NCBI GenBank assembly: GCA_030066475.1
Contig: JASJBO010000102.1
Span: 1 to 30,807 of the forward strand
DNA: 30,807 nt
Source of the DNA: Myxococcota bacterium
GTDB taxonomy: Bacteria; Myxococcota_A; UBA9160; PR03
Direction of reading: 5' to 3'
Shown: piece after piece, positions 6,883 through 14,937 of the stretch
Numbering within the stretch: position 1 is the stretch's first letter
How the letters are laid out: each line of letters opens with the position of its first letter
Position numbers and translations under genes: made by a program
The notes under the pieces: generated by a model
Databases searched by the model: none
What the model was told of the DNA's origin: nothing
The model's input: the letters and a program-made list of their open reading frames with translations, nothing else

Positions 6883-7907
6883 GCGGCGAGCGCGCGCGCG
6901 GCGTCGGTGAAGGCGCGCACGCCGTCCACCGGCGTCCCGGGCAGACAGCCGTGTCCCAGGTTCAGCACGTGCCCCCGGGCGGGGCCGGCCGCCGCGGCGA
7001 TCGCGCGCACCATCTCGAAGATGCGCTCGCGCGGCGCGGCCAGCGCGCAGGGGTCGAGGTTGCCCTGCAGGCTGACCCGGTCGCCGTGGCGCCGGGCGGC
7101 CTCGGCGAGGTCGACGCGCCAGTCGAGCGAGATCACGTCCGCACCGGATTCCGCCATGGAATCGAGCACATGCGACCCGGCCTTCACGTAGAGGATGAAT
7201 GGCGCCCGCTCCCGCGGCAGCGCGCTGGCGATCGCCTGGTGGATCGGCAGCACCCACTCGCGATACTCGGCCGGGCCGAGCAGGCCGGCCCAGGTGTCGA
7301 ACAGCTGGACCGCCTGGGCGCCCGCCTCGATCTGGGCCCGCAGGTAGCCGATGGTCATCTCGGTGAGCCGCTCGAGCAACGCCCGCAGCACCTCGGGATC
7401 GCGGTGCAGCAAGCGCTTCAGCGAGGCGAAGTCGGACGAGCCGCCGCCCTCCACGAGGTAGGCCGCCAGGGTGAAGGGCGCGCCCGCGAAGCCCAGCAGC
7501 GGGACCTGCCCGCCCTCCAGCTCGCGGCGCAGACGCCTCAGGATCTCGAGCACGTAGGGCACCGACTCCGCCGGGTCGGGCACCCGCAGCCGGTCCACGT
7601 CGGCCCGCGTGCGGATCGGCTTCGCGATCACCGGGCCGGGCGCGAAGTCGAGGTCCACCCCCATGCCGGAGACCGGCACGAAGATGTCCGAGAACAGGAT
7701 CACCGCCTCGGTGCCGACCAGTCGCAGCGGCTGCAGCGAGATGTCCACCGCGCGCTCGACGTCGCGGCAGGCCTCGAGGAACGAGACCCCGGAGCGCGCC
7801 GCGCGGTACTCGGGCAGGTAGCGCCCGGCCTGCCGCATCAGCCAGACCGGGGGCCGGTCGACCGGCTCCCCCCGACAGGCGCGCAGGAAGCGCTCGGTCC
7901 GGTTCAA
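6879..7907 (-). CDS. hemE: Uroporphyrinogen decarboxylase
   Basis: Decarboxylates the four acetate side chains of uroporphyrinogen III to give coproporphyrinogen III. 342 residues, close to the family norm. The signature WLMRQAGRYLPEYR (about 22-35) carries the conserved Arg residues that bind substrate carboxylates. LFSDIFVP contains the catalytic-site Asp (about 74). GFAGAPFTLAAYLVEG, LFDTWAGLL and NLGHGCLPGTPV are further family blocks. TTG 7907 is the only start that begins at the normal N-terminus (LNRTERFLRAC); it overlaps the dehydrogenase stop as TTGA, and upstream starts would lie well inside that gene. It sits between the acyl-CoA dehydrogenase pair and hemG in one minus-strand operon. 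The rare TTG and weak Shine-Dalgarno suggest expression depends on translational coupling. Confidence 0.95.
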   Translation of the reverse strand: MNRTERFLRACRGEPVDRPPVWLMRQAGRYLPEYRAARSGVSFLEACRDVERAVDISLQPLRLVGTEAVILFSDIFVPVSGMGVDLDFAPGPVIAKPIRTRADVDRLRVPDPAESVPYVLEILRRLRRELEGGQVPLLGFAGAPFTLAAYLVEGGGSSDFASLKRLLHRDPEVLRALLERLTEMTIGYLRAQIEAGAQAVQLFDTWAGLLGPAEYREWVLPIHQAIASALPRERAPFILYVKAGSHVLDSMAESGADVISLDWRVDLAEAARRHGDRVSLQGNLDPCALAAPRERIFEMVRAIAAAAGPARGHVLNLGHGCLPGTPVDGVRAFTDAARALAA

Positions 7908-9046
7908 TAGCCCTGCAGCCGGGCCCAGCGCGCCCGATGGTGCGCCGCATCTCCGAGGGTCATCTCGGCGACGCGGGCCCGCTTGAGGTAGAAGCCGACG
8001 TCGTACTCGTCGGTCATGCCGACGCCGCCGAACATCTGCACGCCCTCGTTCGCGGCCAGCACGAACGCGTCCGAGCAGCGCGCCTTGGCCAGCGAGACGA
8101 GCTTTGCCAGCTCCGGGTCCTCCGTATCGGCGGCGCGCGTCGCGGTCATCACCGCCGAGCGCGCCAGCTCGATCTCCATGAACACGCGCGCGGCGCGGTG
8201 CTTGAGCCCCTGGAACGAGCCGATCGGAACGCCGAACTGGATGCGGGTCTTCAGGTACTCGACGGTGTCGTCGAACACCTGGCTGGTCGCGCCCAGCATC
8301 TCGGCGCACAGGCCCGCCGTGGCGCGGTCCGCCACGTCGGCCAGCAGCGCGCCGCCGCGGCCCGGCTCGCCGATGACCGCGTCGGCGCCCACCTCGACCC
8401 CGTCGAGGCGCACCAGCGAGGCGTTGCGCGAGTCGATCCGGTTCTGCGCCACGACGCTCAGCCCGGGCGCGTCCCGCGGCACCAGCAGCAGCGTGATGCC
8501 GTCCGCGTCGCGCTCCTCACCGGCGGTGCGCGCCACCACGATCAGGGCGTCGGCGACGTGGCCGTCGAGCACCTGGATCTTCTCGCCGGAGATGCGGTAG
8601 CCCTCGCCGCTGGCCTCCGCGCGCGTGGCGACCCGGCAGAGGTCGTAGCGGCTGCGCGGCTCCTGCTGCGCCAGCGCCAGCAGCTTGTCGCCCTCGGCCA
8701 CGCCCGGCAGCCAGGCCTCCTGCTGCGCCTCGCTGCCGCCGAGCGCGAGCGCCTGGCCGCCCAGCAGCACGGTCGAGAGGAAGGGCTCGGGCGCCAGGCT
8801 GCGGCCGAGCGCCTCGAGCACCACCGCGAGGTCGGCGAGTCCCATGCCGGCGCCCCCGAAGCGCTCCGGGATCAGGATGCCGACCCAGCCGAGCTGGGCC
8901 ATCTCCTTCCAGAGCGCGCGCGAGAAGCCGGTCGGGTCGCCGGCGTCGCGCAGCTCGCGCATCCGCGAAACGGGCGAGTGCTCGCGCACGAAGTCGGCCG
9001 CGGTCTTGGCCAGGAGCTCCTGGTCTTCGCTGAGGACGAGTTGCAC
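7904..9046 (-). CDS. Acyl-CoA dehydrogenase, second subunit of a pair
   Basis: 380-residue flavoprotein of the acyl-CoA dehydrogenase superfamily, predicted to introduce an alpha-beta double bond in a CoA thioester. GTG 9046 follows a GGAGG site. The N-terminal helical domain reads VQLVLSEDQELLAKTAADFVRE; ERFGGAGMGLADLAVVLEALGR and GEKIQVLDGHVADALIVVAR lead into the beta domain. The C-terminal domain has KTRIQFGVPIGSFQGLKHRAA and MFGGVGMTDEYDVGFYLKRA, but no GTSEI/GTSEV-type motif like that of its neighbour. That split resembles heterotetrameric pairs such as the actinobacterial steroid side-chain FadE pairs, where the two polypeptides share FAD and catalytic residues. The start is 17 bp after the partner's stop. 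Substrate cannot be told from sequence; a large or ring-bearing acyl-CoA is an inference from the paired layout. Confidence 0.88.
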   Translation of the reverse strand: MQLVLSEDQELLAKTAADFVREHSPVSRMRELRDAGDPTGFSRALWKEMAQLGWVGILIPERFGGAGMGLADLAVVLEALGRSLAPEPFLSTVLLGGQALALGGSEAQQEAWLPGVAEGDKLLALAQQEPRSRYDLCRVATRAEASGEGYRISGEKIQVLDGHVADALIVVARTAGEERDADGITLLLVPRDAPGLSVVAQNRIDSRNASLVRLDGVEVGADAVIGEPGRGGALLADVADRATAGLCAEMLGATSQVFDDTVEYLKTRIQFGVPIGSFQGLKHRAARVFMEIELARSAVMTATRAADTEDPELAKLVSLAKARCSDAFVLAANEGVQMFGGVGMTDEYDVGFYLKRARVAEMTLGDAAHHRARWARLQGY

Positions 9047-9063
9047 GGGGCCTCCGGGCGCGC

Positions 9064-10260
9064 TCAGTCGGGCAGGCCGAGCACGTGCTTGGCGATGATG
9101 TTGAGCTGGACCTCGCTGGTGCCGCCCTCGATGGTGTTGCCGCGCGAGCGCAGCCACTGGCGGGTCAGGTCGAGCTCGCGCTCGTCGAAGCCCTCCCCCT
9201 CCCAGCCGAGCGCGTGCGGACCGGCGATCGAGACCATCAGCTCCTGGCGGCGCTGGTTCAGCTCGGTGCCGTAGATCTTGAACATCGAGCTCTCGGCGCC
9301 CGGGGCGTGGCCGGCCTTGGCCGCGTCGCGCGCGCGCTGCGTCGTGAGCGTGAATGCACGCGCGTCCATCTCGGTCTGCGCCATGCGCTCGCGCAGGGCC
9401 GCATGGGTGACGCGGCCATCCTCCCAGTCGAGGTAGTCCTCGGCCCAGCCGCGCAGACCGCGGCCCTTGCCGGCGCGGCCGGTGGCCCCGAAGGCGTCCG
9501 CGATCATGGTGCGCTCGTGCGCCAGCAAGGCCTTGGCCACGGTCCAGCCGCCGTTGACCTTGCTCACCACGTTGGTCACGGGGACGCGCACGTCGGTCAG
9601 GAAGGTCTCGCAGAAGGGCGACGAGCCGCTGATCAGCAGGATCGGCTTCACCTCGACGCCGGGCGTCTCCATGTCGAACAGGATGAAGGTGATGCCCGCC
9701 TGCTTCTTGGCGTCGGGATCGGTCCGCACCAGGCAGAACATCCAGTCGGACTGGTCGGCGTAGGAGGTCCAGATCTTCTGGCCGTTGAGGACGTAGTGGT
9801 CGCCGTCGAGCACGGCGCGCGTCTGCAGCGAGGCCAGGTCGCTGCCCGAGCCGGGCTCGGAGTAGCCCTGGCACCAGCGGATCTCGCCGCGGCACACCTT
9901 CGGCAGGTGATGCTTCTTCTGCTCCTCGTTGCCGAACTGGAGCAGCGTGGGGCCGATCATGGTGAGGCCGAAGCCGATCAGCGGCGGGGGCAGCTTGAGC
10001 GCGGTCATCTCCTGGCGCAGCACCTTGGTCTCGCCGCGCGAGAGGCCGCCGCCGCCGTACTCGGTGGGCCAGTCGGGCGCGGTCCAGCCGCGCTCCGCCA
10101 TGATCTCGAGCCAGTCCTTGTGCTCGGGCGTCGCGAACGTGGCGCGGCGACCGCCCCAGGTGCCTTCGAGCTCGCTCCCGCCGCGCCCGATCAGGGCCGC
10201 CGGCGCGCGGTCTTCCAGCCACTTGCGCGTCTCTCGGCGGAAGGTCTCGAGATCTGCCAT
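9064..10260 (-). CDS. Acyl-CoA dehydrogenase, first subunit of a pair
   Basis: 398-residue acyl-CoA dehydrogenase. ATG 10260 has a strong GGAGGA site about 6 nt upstream. The N-terminal domain contains WTAPDWPTEYGGGGLSRGE. The middle beta domain carries CQGYSEPGSGSDLASLQTRA (flavin/substrate-contact region) and LNGQKIWTSYADQSDWMFCL. The C-terminal helical domain ends RGNTIEGGTSEVQLNIIAKH, the segment that contacts FAD across the subunit interface. It is the first gene of an operon with a second, divergent dehydrogenase, then hemE, hemG and the HIT gene. Compared with single-gene homotetrameric dehydrogenases, the two-gene arrangement suggests an alpha2-beta2 enzyme. I cannot assign the catalytic base with confidence because Glu lies one position earlier than in the classical YEGT motif. 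Confidence 0.9.
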   Translation of the reverse strand: MADLETFRRETRKWLEDRAPAALIGRGGSELEGTWGGRRATFATPEHKDWLEIMAERGWTAPDWPTEYGGGGLSRGETKVLRQEMTALKLPPPLIGFGLTMIGPTLLQFGNEEQKKHHLPKVCRGEIRWCQGYSEPGSGSDLASLQTRAVLDGDHYVLNGQKIWTSYADQSDWMFCLVRTDPDAKKQAGITFILFDMETPGVEVKPILLISGSSPFCETFLTDVRVPVTNVVSKVNGGWTVAKALLAHERTMIADAFGATGRAGKGRGLRGWAEDYLDWEDGRVTHAALRERMAQTEMDARAFTLTTQRARDAAKAGHAPGAESSMFKIYGTELNQRRQELMVSIAGPHALGWEGEGFDERELDLTRQWLRSRGNTIEGGTSEVQLNIIAKHVLGLPD

Positions 10261-10304
10261 GCGTGCTCCTCCGCGGCTTGCAGGCGGACGGCGAGTGTAA
10301 CGAA

Positions 10305-10322
10305 GCCCGCTAGACTGCGGGC
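10305..10322 (+). promoter_or_regulatory. -10-like TAGACT framed by a perfect inverted repeat before ispH
   Basis: TAGACT (10311-10316) lies 6 nt before the ispH ATG, and no Shine-Dalgarno precedes that ATG. GCCCGC (10305-10310) and GCGGGC (10317-10322) form a perfect 6-bp inverted repeat around the hexamer. The element may be a leaderless promoter with an overlapping operator, or the repeat may be chance in GC-rich DNA. Confidence 0.4.
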
Positions 10323-11258
10323 ATGCGCGTGTTGCTGGCCAGTCCGCGCGGCTTCTGCGCCGGGGTCGATCGCGCCATCGAGATCGTCGAGCTCTGCCTC
10401 GAGCGCTACGGCCCGCCGGTCTACGTGCGGCACGAGATCGTCCACAACCGGCACGTGGTGGAGGGCCTGCGCGCCCAGGGCGCGGTCTTCGTCGAGGACC
10501 CCGACGACGCGCCCGAGGGCGCGCTGCTGGTCTTCAGCGCCCACGGCGTGTCGCCCGGGGTGCGCGAGCGCGCCGCCGCCCGCGGGCTGCGGGTGCTCGA
10601 CGCGACCTGCCCGCTGGTGACGAAGGTCCACGTCGAGGCGCTGCGCTTCGCGCGCGAGGGCTTCGAGATCGTGCTGATCGGACACGCGGGCCACGTCGAG
10701 GTCGAGGGCACGATGGGGCACGCGCCCGATCGCATGCACCTGGTCGAGACCGTGAGCGACGTCGCGCGCCTGTCGGTGGTCGATCCCGAACGGCTGGCCT
10801 GCCTGACGCAGACCACCTTGTCGGTGGACGACACCCGCGACGTGCTCGAGGCGCTGCGCCAGCGCTTCCCCGCGATCCACCTGCCCCGCAAGGACGACAT
10901 CTGCTACGCGACGCAGAACCGCCAGAACGCCGTCAAGGCACTGACCCGCGAGGCCCAGGTGCTCCTGGTGGTGGGAGCGCCCGAGTCGTCGAACAGCAAC
11001 CGGCTGGTGGAGCTGGGGCGCAAGGACGGGCTGCGGGCCCACCTGGTGCAGACTGCGCAGGACATCGATCCGGCCTGGGTCGCGGATGTCGAGTGCGTGG
11101 GGGTGACGGCGGGCGCCTCGGCGCCCGAGGTGCTGGTGGGCGAGGTGGTGGAGCGGCTGCGCGCGCTGGGCGGCCCCGAGACGCGGGTCGACTCGCTCCC
11201 CGCGGTGGACGAAGGGGTGGTGTTCCAGCTGCCGTCCGAGCTGCGCGCCACGGGGTGA
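10323..11258 (+). CDS. ispH: 4-hydroxy-3-methylbut-2-enyl diphosphate reductase
   Basis: Last enzyme of the MEP (non-mevalonate) isoprenoid pathway. This iron-sulfur protein reduces HMBPP to IPP and DMAPP. 311 residues, matching the usual length. All three cluster-ligand cysteines are present: Cys12 ([15 protein letters not shown]), Cys96 ([11 protein letters not shown]) and Cys194 ([11 protein letters not shown]). Substrate-pocket residues also line up with E. coli: His41, His74 (FSAHG), His124 and Glu126 ([10 protein letters not shown]). [15 protein letters not shown] and [11 protein letters not shown] are the C-terminal signature blocks. The gene is divergent from the acyl-CoA dehydrogenase operon across 62 bp, and its stop overlaps the start of the MATE transporter (GTGA), so the two are co-transcribed. 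Confidence 0.97.
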   Translation: MRVLLASPRGFCAGVDRAIEIVELCLERYGPPVYVRHEIVHNRHVVEGLRAQGAVFVEDPDDAPEGALLVFSAHGVSPGVRERAAARGLRVLDATCPLVTKVHVEALRFAREGFEIVLIGHAGHVEVEGTMGHAPDRMHLVETVSDVARLSVVDPERLACLTQTTLSVDDTRDVLEALRQRFPAIHLPRKDDICYATQNRQNAVKALTREAQVLLVVGAPESSNSNRLVELGRKDGLRAHLVQTAQDIDPAWVADVECVGVTAGASAPEVLVGEVVERLRALGGPETRVDSLPAVDEGVVFQLPSELRATG

Positions 11259-12709
11259 GCGACGCCGAGGACGCCATCCAGGTCGAGGAGGCGGAAGACC
11301 CGGAGTCCTCTCCCGCGATTCCCGCCGCCTCGGTCGCCGCGCAGGCCGCGGCCATCACCGGCGCCGACGCGCGCGCCACCGACCGCGAGATCTGGGCGCT
11401 GGCCTGGCCGGTGATCGGCTCGCAGGTGCTCGCCTCGATGGTGAGCCTGATCGACATCGCGATGCTCGGCCGGCTGGGACCGCGCGCGCTCGCCGCGGTG
11501 GGCTACGTCACGCAGTTCTTCTGGCTGTCGCAGGCCGTGCTGATGGCGGTCGGCATCGCGGGGGTGGCGCTGATGTCGCGCTCGCTCGGCGCGAGCCAGC
11601 CGGAGCGGGCGCGCGCGGCGCTGGCGGGCTGCCTGATCCTGGCGGTGGCCGTGGCGGCCGTGCTGGCGGCCGCGATCCTGGCGGCGCCGCTCCCGATCCT
11701 GGCGCTGCTGAACGCGCCGCCCGACGTGGCCCAGACCGCCCTCCCCTACCTCCAGCTCACGCTCGCCTCGACCCTGCTGTTCGCCGTCTCGGTGACCTAC
11801 GAGAGCGGCTTCCGCGCGGCCAAGGACACGCGGACTCCGATGTGGATCGCGGCCGTCGTCACCGGAGTCAAGGTGGTGCTCAACGCGCTGCTGATCTTCG
11901 GGCTGGGCGGCCTGCCGCGCCTCGACCTGGTGGGGGCCGGCCTCGCGACCGTGGGCGCGCAGGCGGTGGCGGTGGTGCTGCTGATCGCGGCGAGCCGCCG
12001 CGCGATCTCGCGTCGGGCGCTGGGGCTCGGCCGCGCCGACTTCCGGGCCGCGCGCGGCGCGCTGCGCGAGGTAAGCCGCATCGCCGCACCGGCGGTGGGC
12101 GAGCGGGTCGTCCTGAACCTGGCGATGATGAGCTTCTTCACCGTGCTCGGGCACTACGGCAGTGCCGCGATCGCGGCCTACACGGTCGGGGTCCGGGTGC
12201 TCTCGTTCTCGTGGATCCCCGGCACCGGCTTCGCCGCGGCGGCCGCGACGCTGGTGGGACACGCGCTCGGCGGCGACGACCCGAACGCCGCGATCCGCGC
12301 CGGCTGGCGCTCGGCCCGCTTCGCCGTGCTGGTCTCGGTGGCGCTCGGCGCGGTGTTCCTGCTGGCCCGCGAGCCGCTCGCGCGCACCTTCACCAACGAC
12401 GCGGGCGTGATCGACGAGCTGCTGCCGTTCATGCTGGTGCTGGCGGTCGCGCAGCCGCTGCTGGGTCTGCACTTCACGCTGGGGGGCGCGTTGCGCGGCG
12501 CCGGCGACACGCTAACGCCGTTGCTGGCCGCGGCGCTCGGCAACTGGGCCTTCCGGGTGCCGTTGGCGCTGCTGTTCGCGAACGTGCTCGGGCTCGAGGT
12601 GATCTGGATCTGGCTCGCGATGGTCTTCGACCACCTGGCGCGTGCCCTGTGGCTGGGCGTCGCCTTCCACCGCGGCCGCTGGCGCCCGACGCTCAGCCCT
12701 TCTTCTTGA
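11255..12709 (+). CDS. MATE-family efflux transporter
   Basis: 484-residue inner-membrane transporter of the MATE family, which exports drugs, toxins or metabolites in exchange for sodium ions or protons. A hydrophilic Glu-rich N-terminal tail of about 40 residues is followed by about 12 hydrophobic segments in two similar halves. The first half begins [32 protein letters not shown] and includes [14 protein letters not shown]. The second half begins [24 protein letters not shown] and includes [23 protein letters not shown] and [15 protein letters not shown], typical MATE loops. GTG 11255 overlaps the ispH stop as GTGA. The 3' end overlaps the convergent DsbA-like gene by 17 bp. Substrate is unknown, and linkage to ispH does not by itself indicate an isoprenoid. 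Confidence 0.92.
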   Translation: MSDAEDAIQVEEAEDPESSPAIPAASVAAQAAAITGADARATDREIWALAWPVIGSQVLASMVSLIDIAMLGRLGPRALAAVGYVTQFFWLSQAVLMAVGIAGVALMSRSLGASQPERARAALAGCLILAVAVAAVLAAAILAAPLPILALLNAPPDVAQTALPYLQLTLASTLLFAVSVTYESGFRAAKDTRTPMWIAAVVTGVKVVLNALLIFGLGGLPRLDLVGAGLATVGAQAVAVVLLIAASRRAISRRALGLGRADFRAARGALREVSRIAAPAVGERVVLNLAMMSFFTVLGHYGSAAIAAYTVGVRVLSFSWIPGTGFAAAAATLVGHALGGDDPNAAIRAGWRSARFAVLVSVALGAVFLLAREPLARTFTNDAGVIDELLPFMLVLAVAQPLLGLHFTLGGALRGAGDTLTPLLAAALGNWAFRVPLALLFANVLGLEVIWIWLAMVFDHLARALWLGVAFHRGRWRPTLSPSS

Positions 12710-13445
12710 GCTCCTCGTCGATCACGCGCTTGAAGTTGTCGAAGGGCTGCGCCCCCGACAGGTACTTGCCGTTGATGAAGAAGGCCGGCGTCCCGCTCAC
12801 GCCGAGCCGTTCGGCCTCCTTCTGGTCGGCGTCGAGGCGCGCCTTGATCTCCGCGGAGACCACGTCCTTCTTGAACTGCTCGACATCGAGGCCGAGCTGC
12901 GTCGCGTACTCGACGTACTTCTCCTCGCTCATCTCGCGCTGGTTCTCGAAGATCAGGTCGTGCATCTCCCAGAACTTGCCCTGCTTGTGCGCGGCCTCGG
13001 ACGCCGCGTGCGCGGCGGGGGCCTTCGGGTGGATGCGCAGCGGCAGGTGCTTGAACACGACCTGCACGTCGTCGCCGTAGGCCTCCTCGATCTGCGCCAG
13101 GGTCGGGCCCACGCGCCGGCAGAACGGGCACTGGAAGTCGCTGAACTCGACCACGGTGACCTTGGGGCTGGAGCCGCCCTTGGCGGGCGAGCCCTTGGTG
13201 TTGACCGTGTAGCGCTGGTTCGGATCGGGGCGGCGCGGCCGGTCGGCGCGCGCCGGCGCCGGAGCCGGGCGCGCGGCGGCGCTCTCCTTCACCGCCTTCT
13301 GGAGGTCGACCACCGCCGTGCGCAGGCTCTCGAGCTCGGCGGTGCCACTGTCGAGCGATCCCTTGACGATGTAGGAGCCGGCAACGACGGCGACGGCGAG
13401 CACGACCGCGCCGACGATCGTCGGGCCACCCGAGTTCTGGGCCAT
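12693..13445 (-). CDS. Membrane-anchored DsbA-like thiol oxidoreductase
   Basis: 250-residue thioredoxin-fold protein of the DsbA/thioredoxin_4 group. An N-terminal anchor or signal (about 9-27, TIVGAVVLAVAVVAGSYIV) is followed by a coiled region (about 33-55) and a Pro/Ala-rich linker (about 58-75). The catalytic site is CPFC (106-109) within VVEFSDFQCPFCRRVGP. The cis-proline loop is GVSGTPAFFINGKYLSGAQPF, and an inserted helical domain lies between them. Such proteins form, isomerise or reduce disulfides in periplasmic substrates; direction cannot be told here. ATG 13445 has a strong AGGAGGT site. The stop lies inside the 3' end of the convergent MATE gene. It stands alone and is divergent from the beta-propeller gene. 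Confidence 0.9.
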   Translation of the reverse strand: MAQNSGGPTIVGAVVLAVAVVAGSYIVKGSLDSGTAELESLRTAVVDLQKAVKESAAARPAPAPARADRPRRPDPNQRYTVNTKGSPAKGGSSPKVTVVEFSDFQCPFCRRVGPTLAQIEEAYGDDVQVVFKHLPLRIHPKAPAAHAASEAAHKQGKFWEMHDLIFENQREMSEEKYVEYATQLGLDVEQFKKDVVSAEIKARLDADQKEAERLGVSGTPAFFINGKYLSGAQPFDNFKRVIDEELKKKG

Positions 13446-13545
13446 GGCGGAGACCTCCTGGAGACGTGGATGCGAAGCGGCGCAGCATAGCCCGGATCCC
13501 CCCCCGCGACAGAGCCCGCGACCGGGCCGCGCAGGGCGGGATCGC

Positions 13546-13596
13546 TATGGTGCCCGGGTGCGGAGCGGAAGCGGCGGAGAGGCGCGAGCGGAGTGA
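13546..13596 (+). promoter_or_regulatory. Possible leaderless start with a 12-codon leader peptide
   Basis: TATGGT (13546-13551) lies 6 nt before a GTG at 13558, the same geometry as other candidate leaderless starts in the window. That GTG opens a 12-codon frame whose TGA (13594-13596) overlaps the GTG start of the beta-propeller gene (13593). This would be a leader peptide translationally coupled to the main gene. It is speculative and rests on spacing alone. Confidence 0.3.
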
Positions 13597-14873
13597 GGCA
13601 GACACGGCGGAGGAGTGCCGCGTGCGCGGCGCTCCTGGTAGTGGCCGCGGCCAGCCCGGCGCGGCCGGCCGACGCGACGGTGAGCTTCGTCGAAGCCTAC
13701 GTCGACGACGTCGGGGCCGACGGCCTGTGGGGCGCCTTCGACGTGGTGGTGAGTCCCGACGGGCTCGACGTCTACGTGGCCGGCAAGACCGACGACGCCG
13801 TCGCGCACTTCGCACGCAGCCCCGTGGACGGCGCGCTCGCGTTCGTCGCCGCGATCGGCAACCAGGCTGGCGTGGAGGAGATCGTGCCCGGGCTCGACCG
13901 CCCGGTGGGCCTGGCGCTGGCGCCCGACGGCGCCCATCTGTACGTCGCCGCCAGCAACGGCTCGGCGCTCGTCGTGTTCGCGCGCAGCCCGGCGGACGGC
14001 AGCCTCTCGTTCGTCGAGACCGTGGTCGACGGCGCGGACGGCGTGGACGGCATCGACCGCGCCTTCGCGGTGGCGTCCAGCCCGGACGGCGCGCACCTGT
14101 ACGCCGCCGGCTTCCTCGACGATGCCGTCGCGGTCTTCGCGCGGGCGGGGGACGGCACGCTCGGCTTCGTCGAGGTCTGGAAGGACGACGGCGCCGGGGG
14201 CGCGGCGGACGGGCTGAACGGAGCGCAGGCGGTCGCCGTCAGCCCCGACGGCCGCCACGTGTACGTCGCCGGCGGGCTCGAGGACGCCGTGGCGTGCTTC
14301 GGCCGCAACCCGCTCGACGGCACCCTCACCTTCGAGTCCGTCGTGCGCGACGGCGTGGCCGGCGTCGATGGCATCGACGGTCCGCGCGACCTCACGCTGA
14401 GCCCCGACGGCGCACACCTCTACGTGGCGGGCGGCGGCGAGGACGCGGTCGCCGCGTTCGCCCGCGACGCCGACGACGGCAGCTTGACGTTCCTCGAGGC
14501 CATTGCCAACGAGCCGGCCGGCGACGCGGGGCTCGCCGGCGCCATGGGCCTCGCGGTCAGTGCAGACGGCGCGCACGTCTTCGTCGCAGCGAAGGACGAC
14601 GCCTCGCTCGTGGTGTTCTCGCGCGCGCCCGAGACCGGCCGGCTCGCCTACGCGCAGGGCGTCTTCGACGGCATTCCCCCGGTGGAGACGCTGAGCGGCG
14701 CCGTGGGTGTCGCGGCGAGCCCGGACGGCGCCCACGTGCTGGTCGCCAGCGAGAGCGACGACGCGCTCACGGTGTTCGCCCCGGAGCCGCGCGGCGCGAC
14801 GGCGACGGCGCTGCTGGCGCTCGCCGGGATGCGGGCTCTCGGACGCGGGCGAGCCGGGCGAACGCCTCCCTGA
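13593..14873 (+). CDS. Exported seven-repeat beta-propeller protein with PEP-CTERM-like tail
   Basis: 426-residue secreted or periplasmic protein with a signal peptide (Arg-rich start, hydrophobic core ALLVVAAAS, cleavage near ADA). Seven repeats share the core SPDGxHLYVAGxxxDAVAxFxR, starting near residues 50, 107, 158, 208, 265, 315 and 371, matching the seven-bladed YVTN/lactonase-like propeller fold. Blades are joined by Asp/Gly-rich loops. The C-terminus reads PEPRG, then a hydrophobic stretch (ATATALLALAG), then an Arg-rich end, resembling PEP-CTERM/MYXO-CTERM sorting tails, although the hydrophobic part is short and ends in extra residues. GTG 13593 has no convincing Shine-Dalgarno. 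Ligand or enzyme activity is unknown; many such propellers are structural or bind redox partners. Confidence 0.8.
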   Translation: MRQTRRRSAACAALLVVAAASPARPADATVSFVEAYVDDVGADGLWGAFDVVVSPDGLDVYVAGKTDDAVAHFARSPVDGALAFVAAIGNQAGVEEIVPGLDRPVGLALAPDGAHLYVAASNGSALVVFARSPADGSLSFVETVVDGADGVDGIDRAFAVASSPDGAHLYAAGFLDDAVAVFARAGDGTLGFVEVWKDDGAGGAADGLNGAQAVAVSPDGRHVYVAGGLEDAVACFGRNPLDGTLTFESVVRDGVAGVDGIDGPRDLTLSPDGAHLYVAGGGEDAVAAFARDADDGSLTFLEAIANEPAGDAGLAGAMGLAVSADGAHVFVAAKDDASLVVFSRAPETGRLAYAQGVFDGIPPVETLSGAVGVAASPDGAHVLVASESDDALTVFAPEPRGATATALLALAGMRALGRGRAGRTPP

Positions 14874-14937
14874 GGTGACCAGACGCCCCACCCGACGACG
14901 TTGACGAGCCCGGTGTCGTGTGGTGCCCTCGCCAGCC

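Noticed and set aside
13446..13545. Additional small gene between the DsbA-like and beta-propeller genes
   Set aside because: No frame with a start, ribosome site and plausible composition; the region is best read as a divergent promoter.
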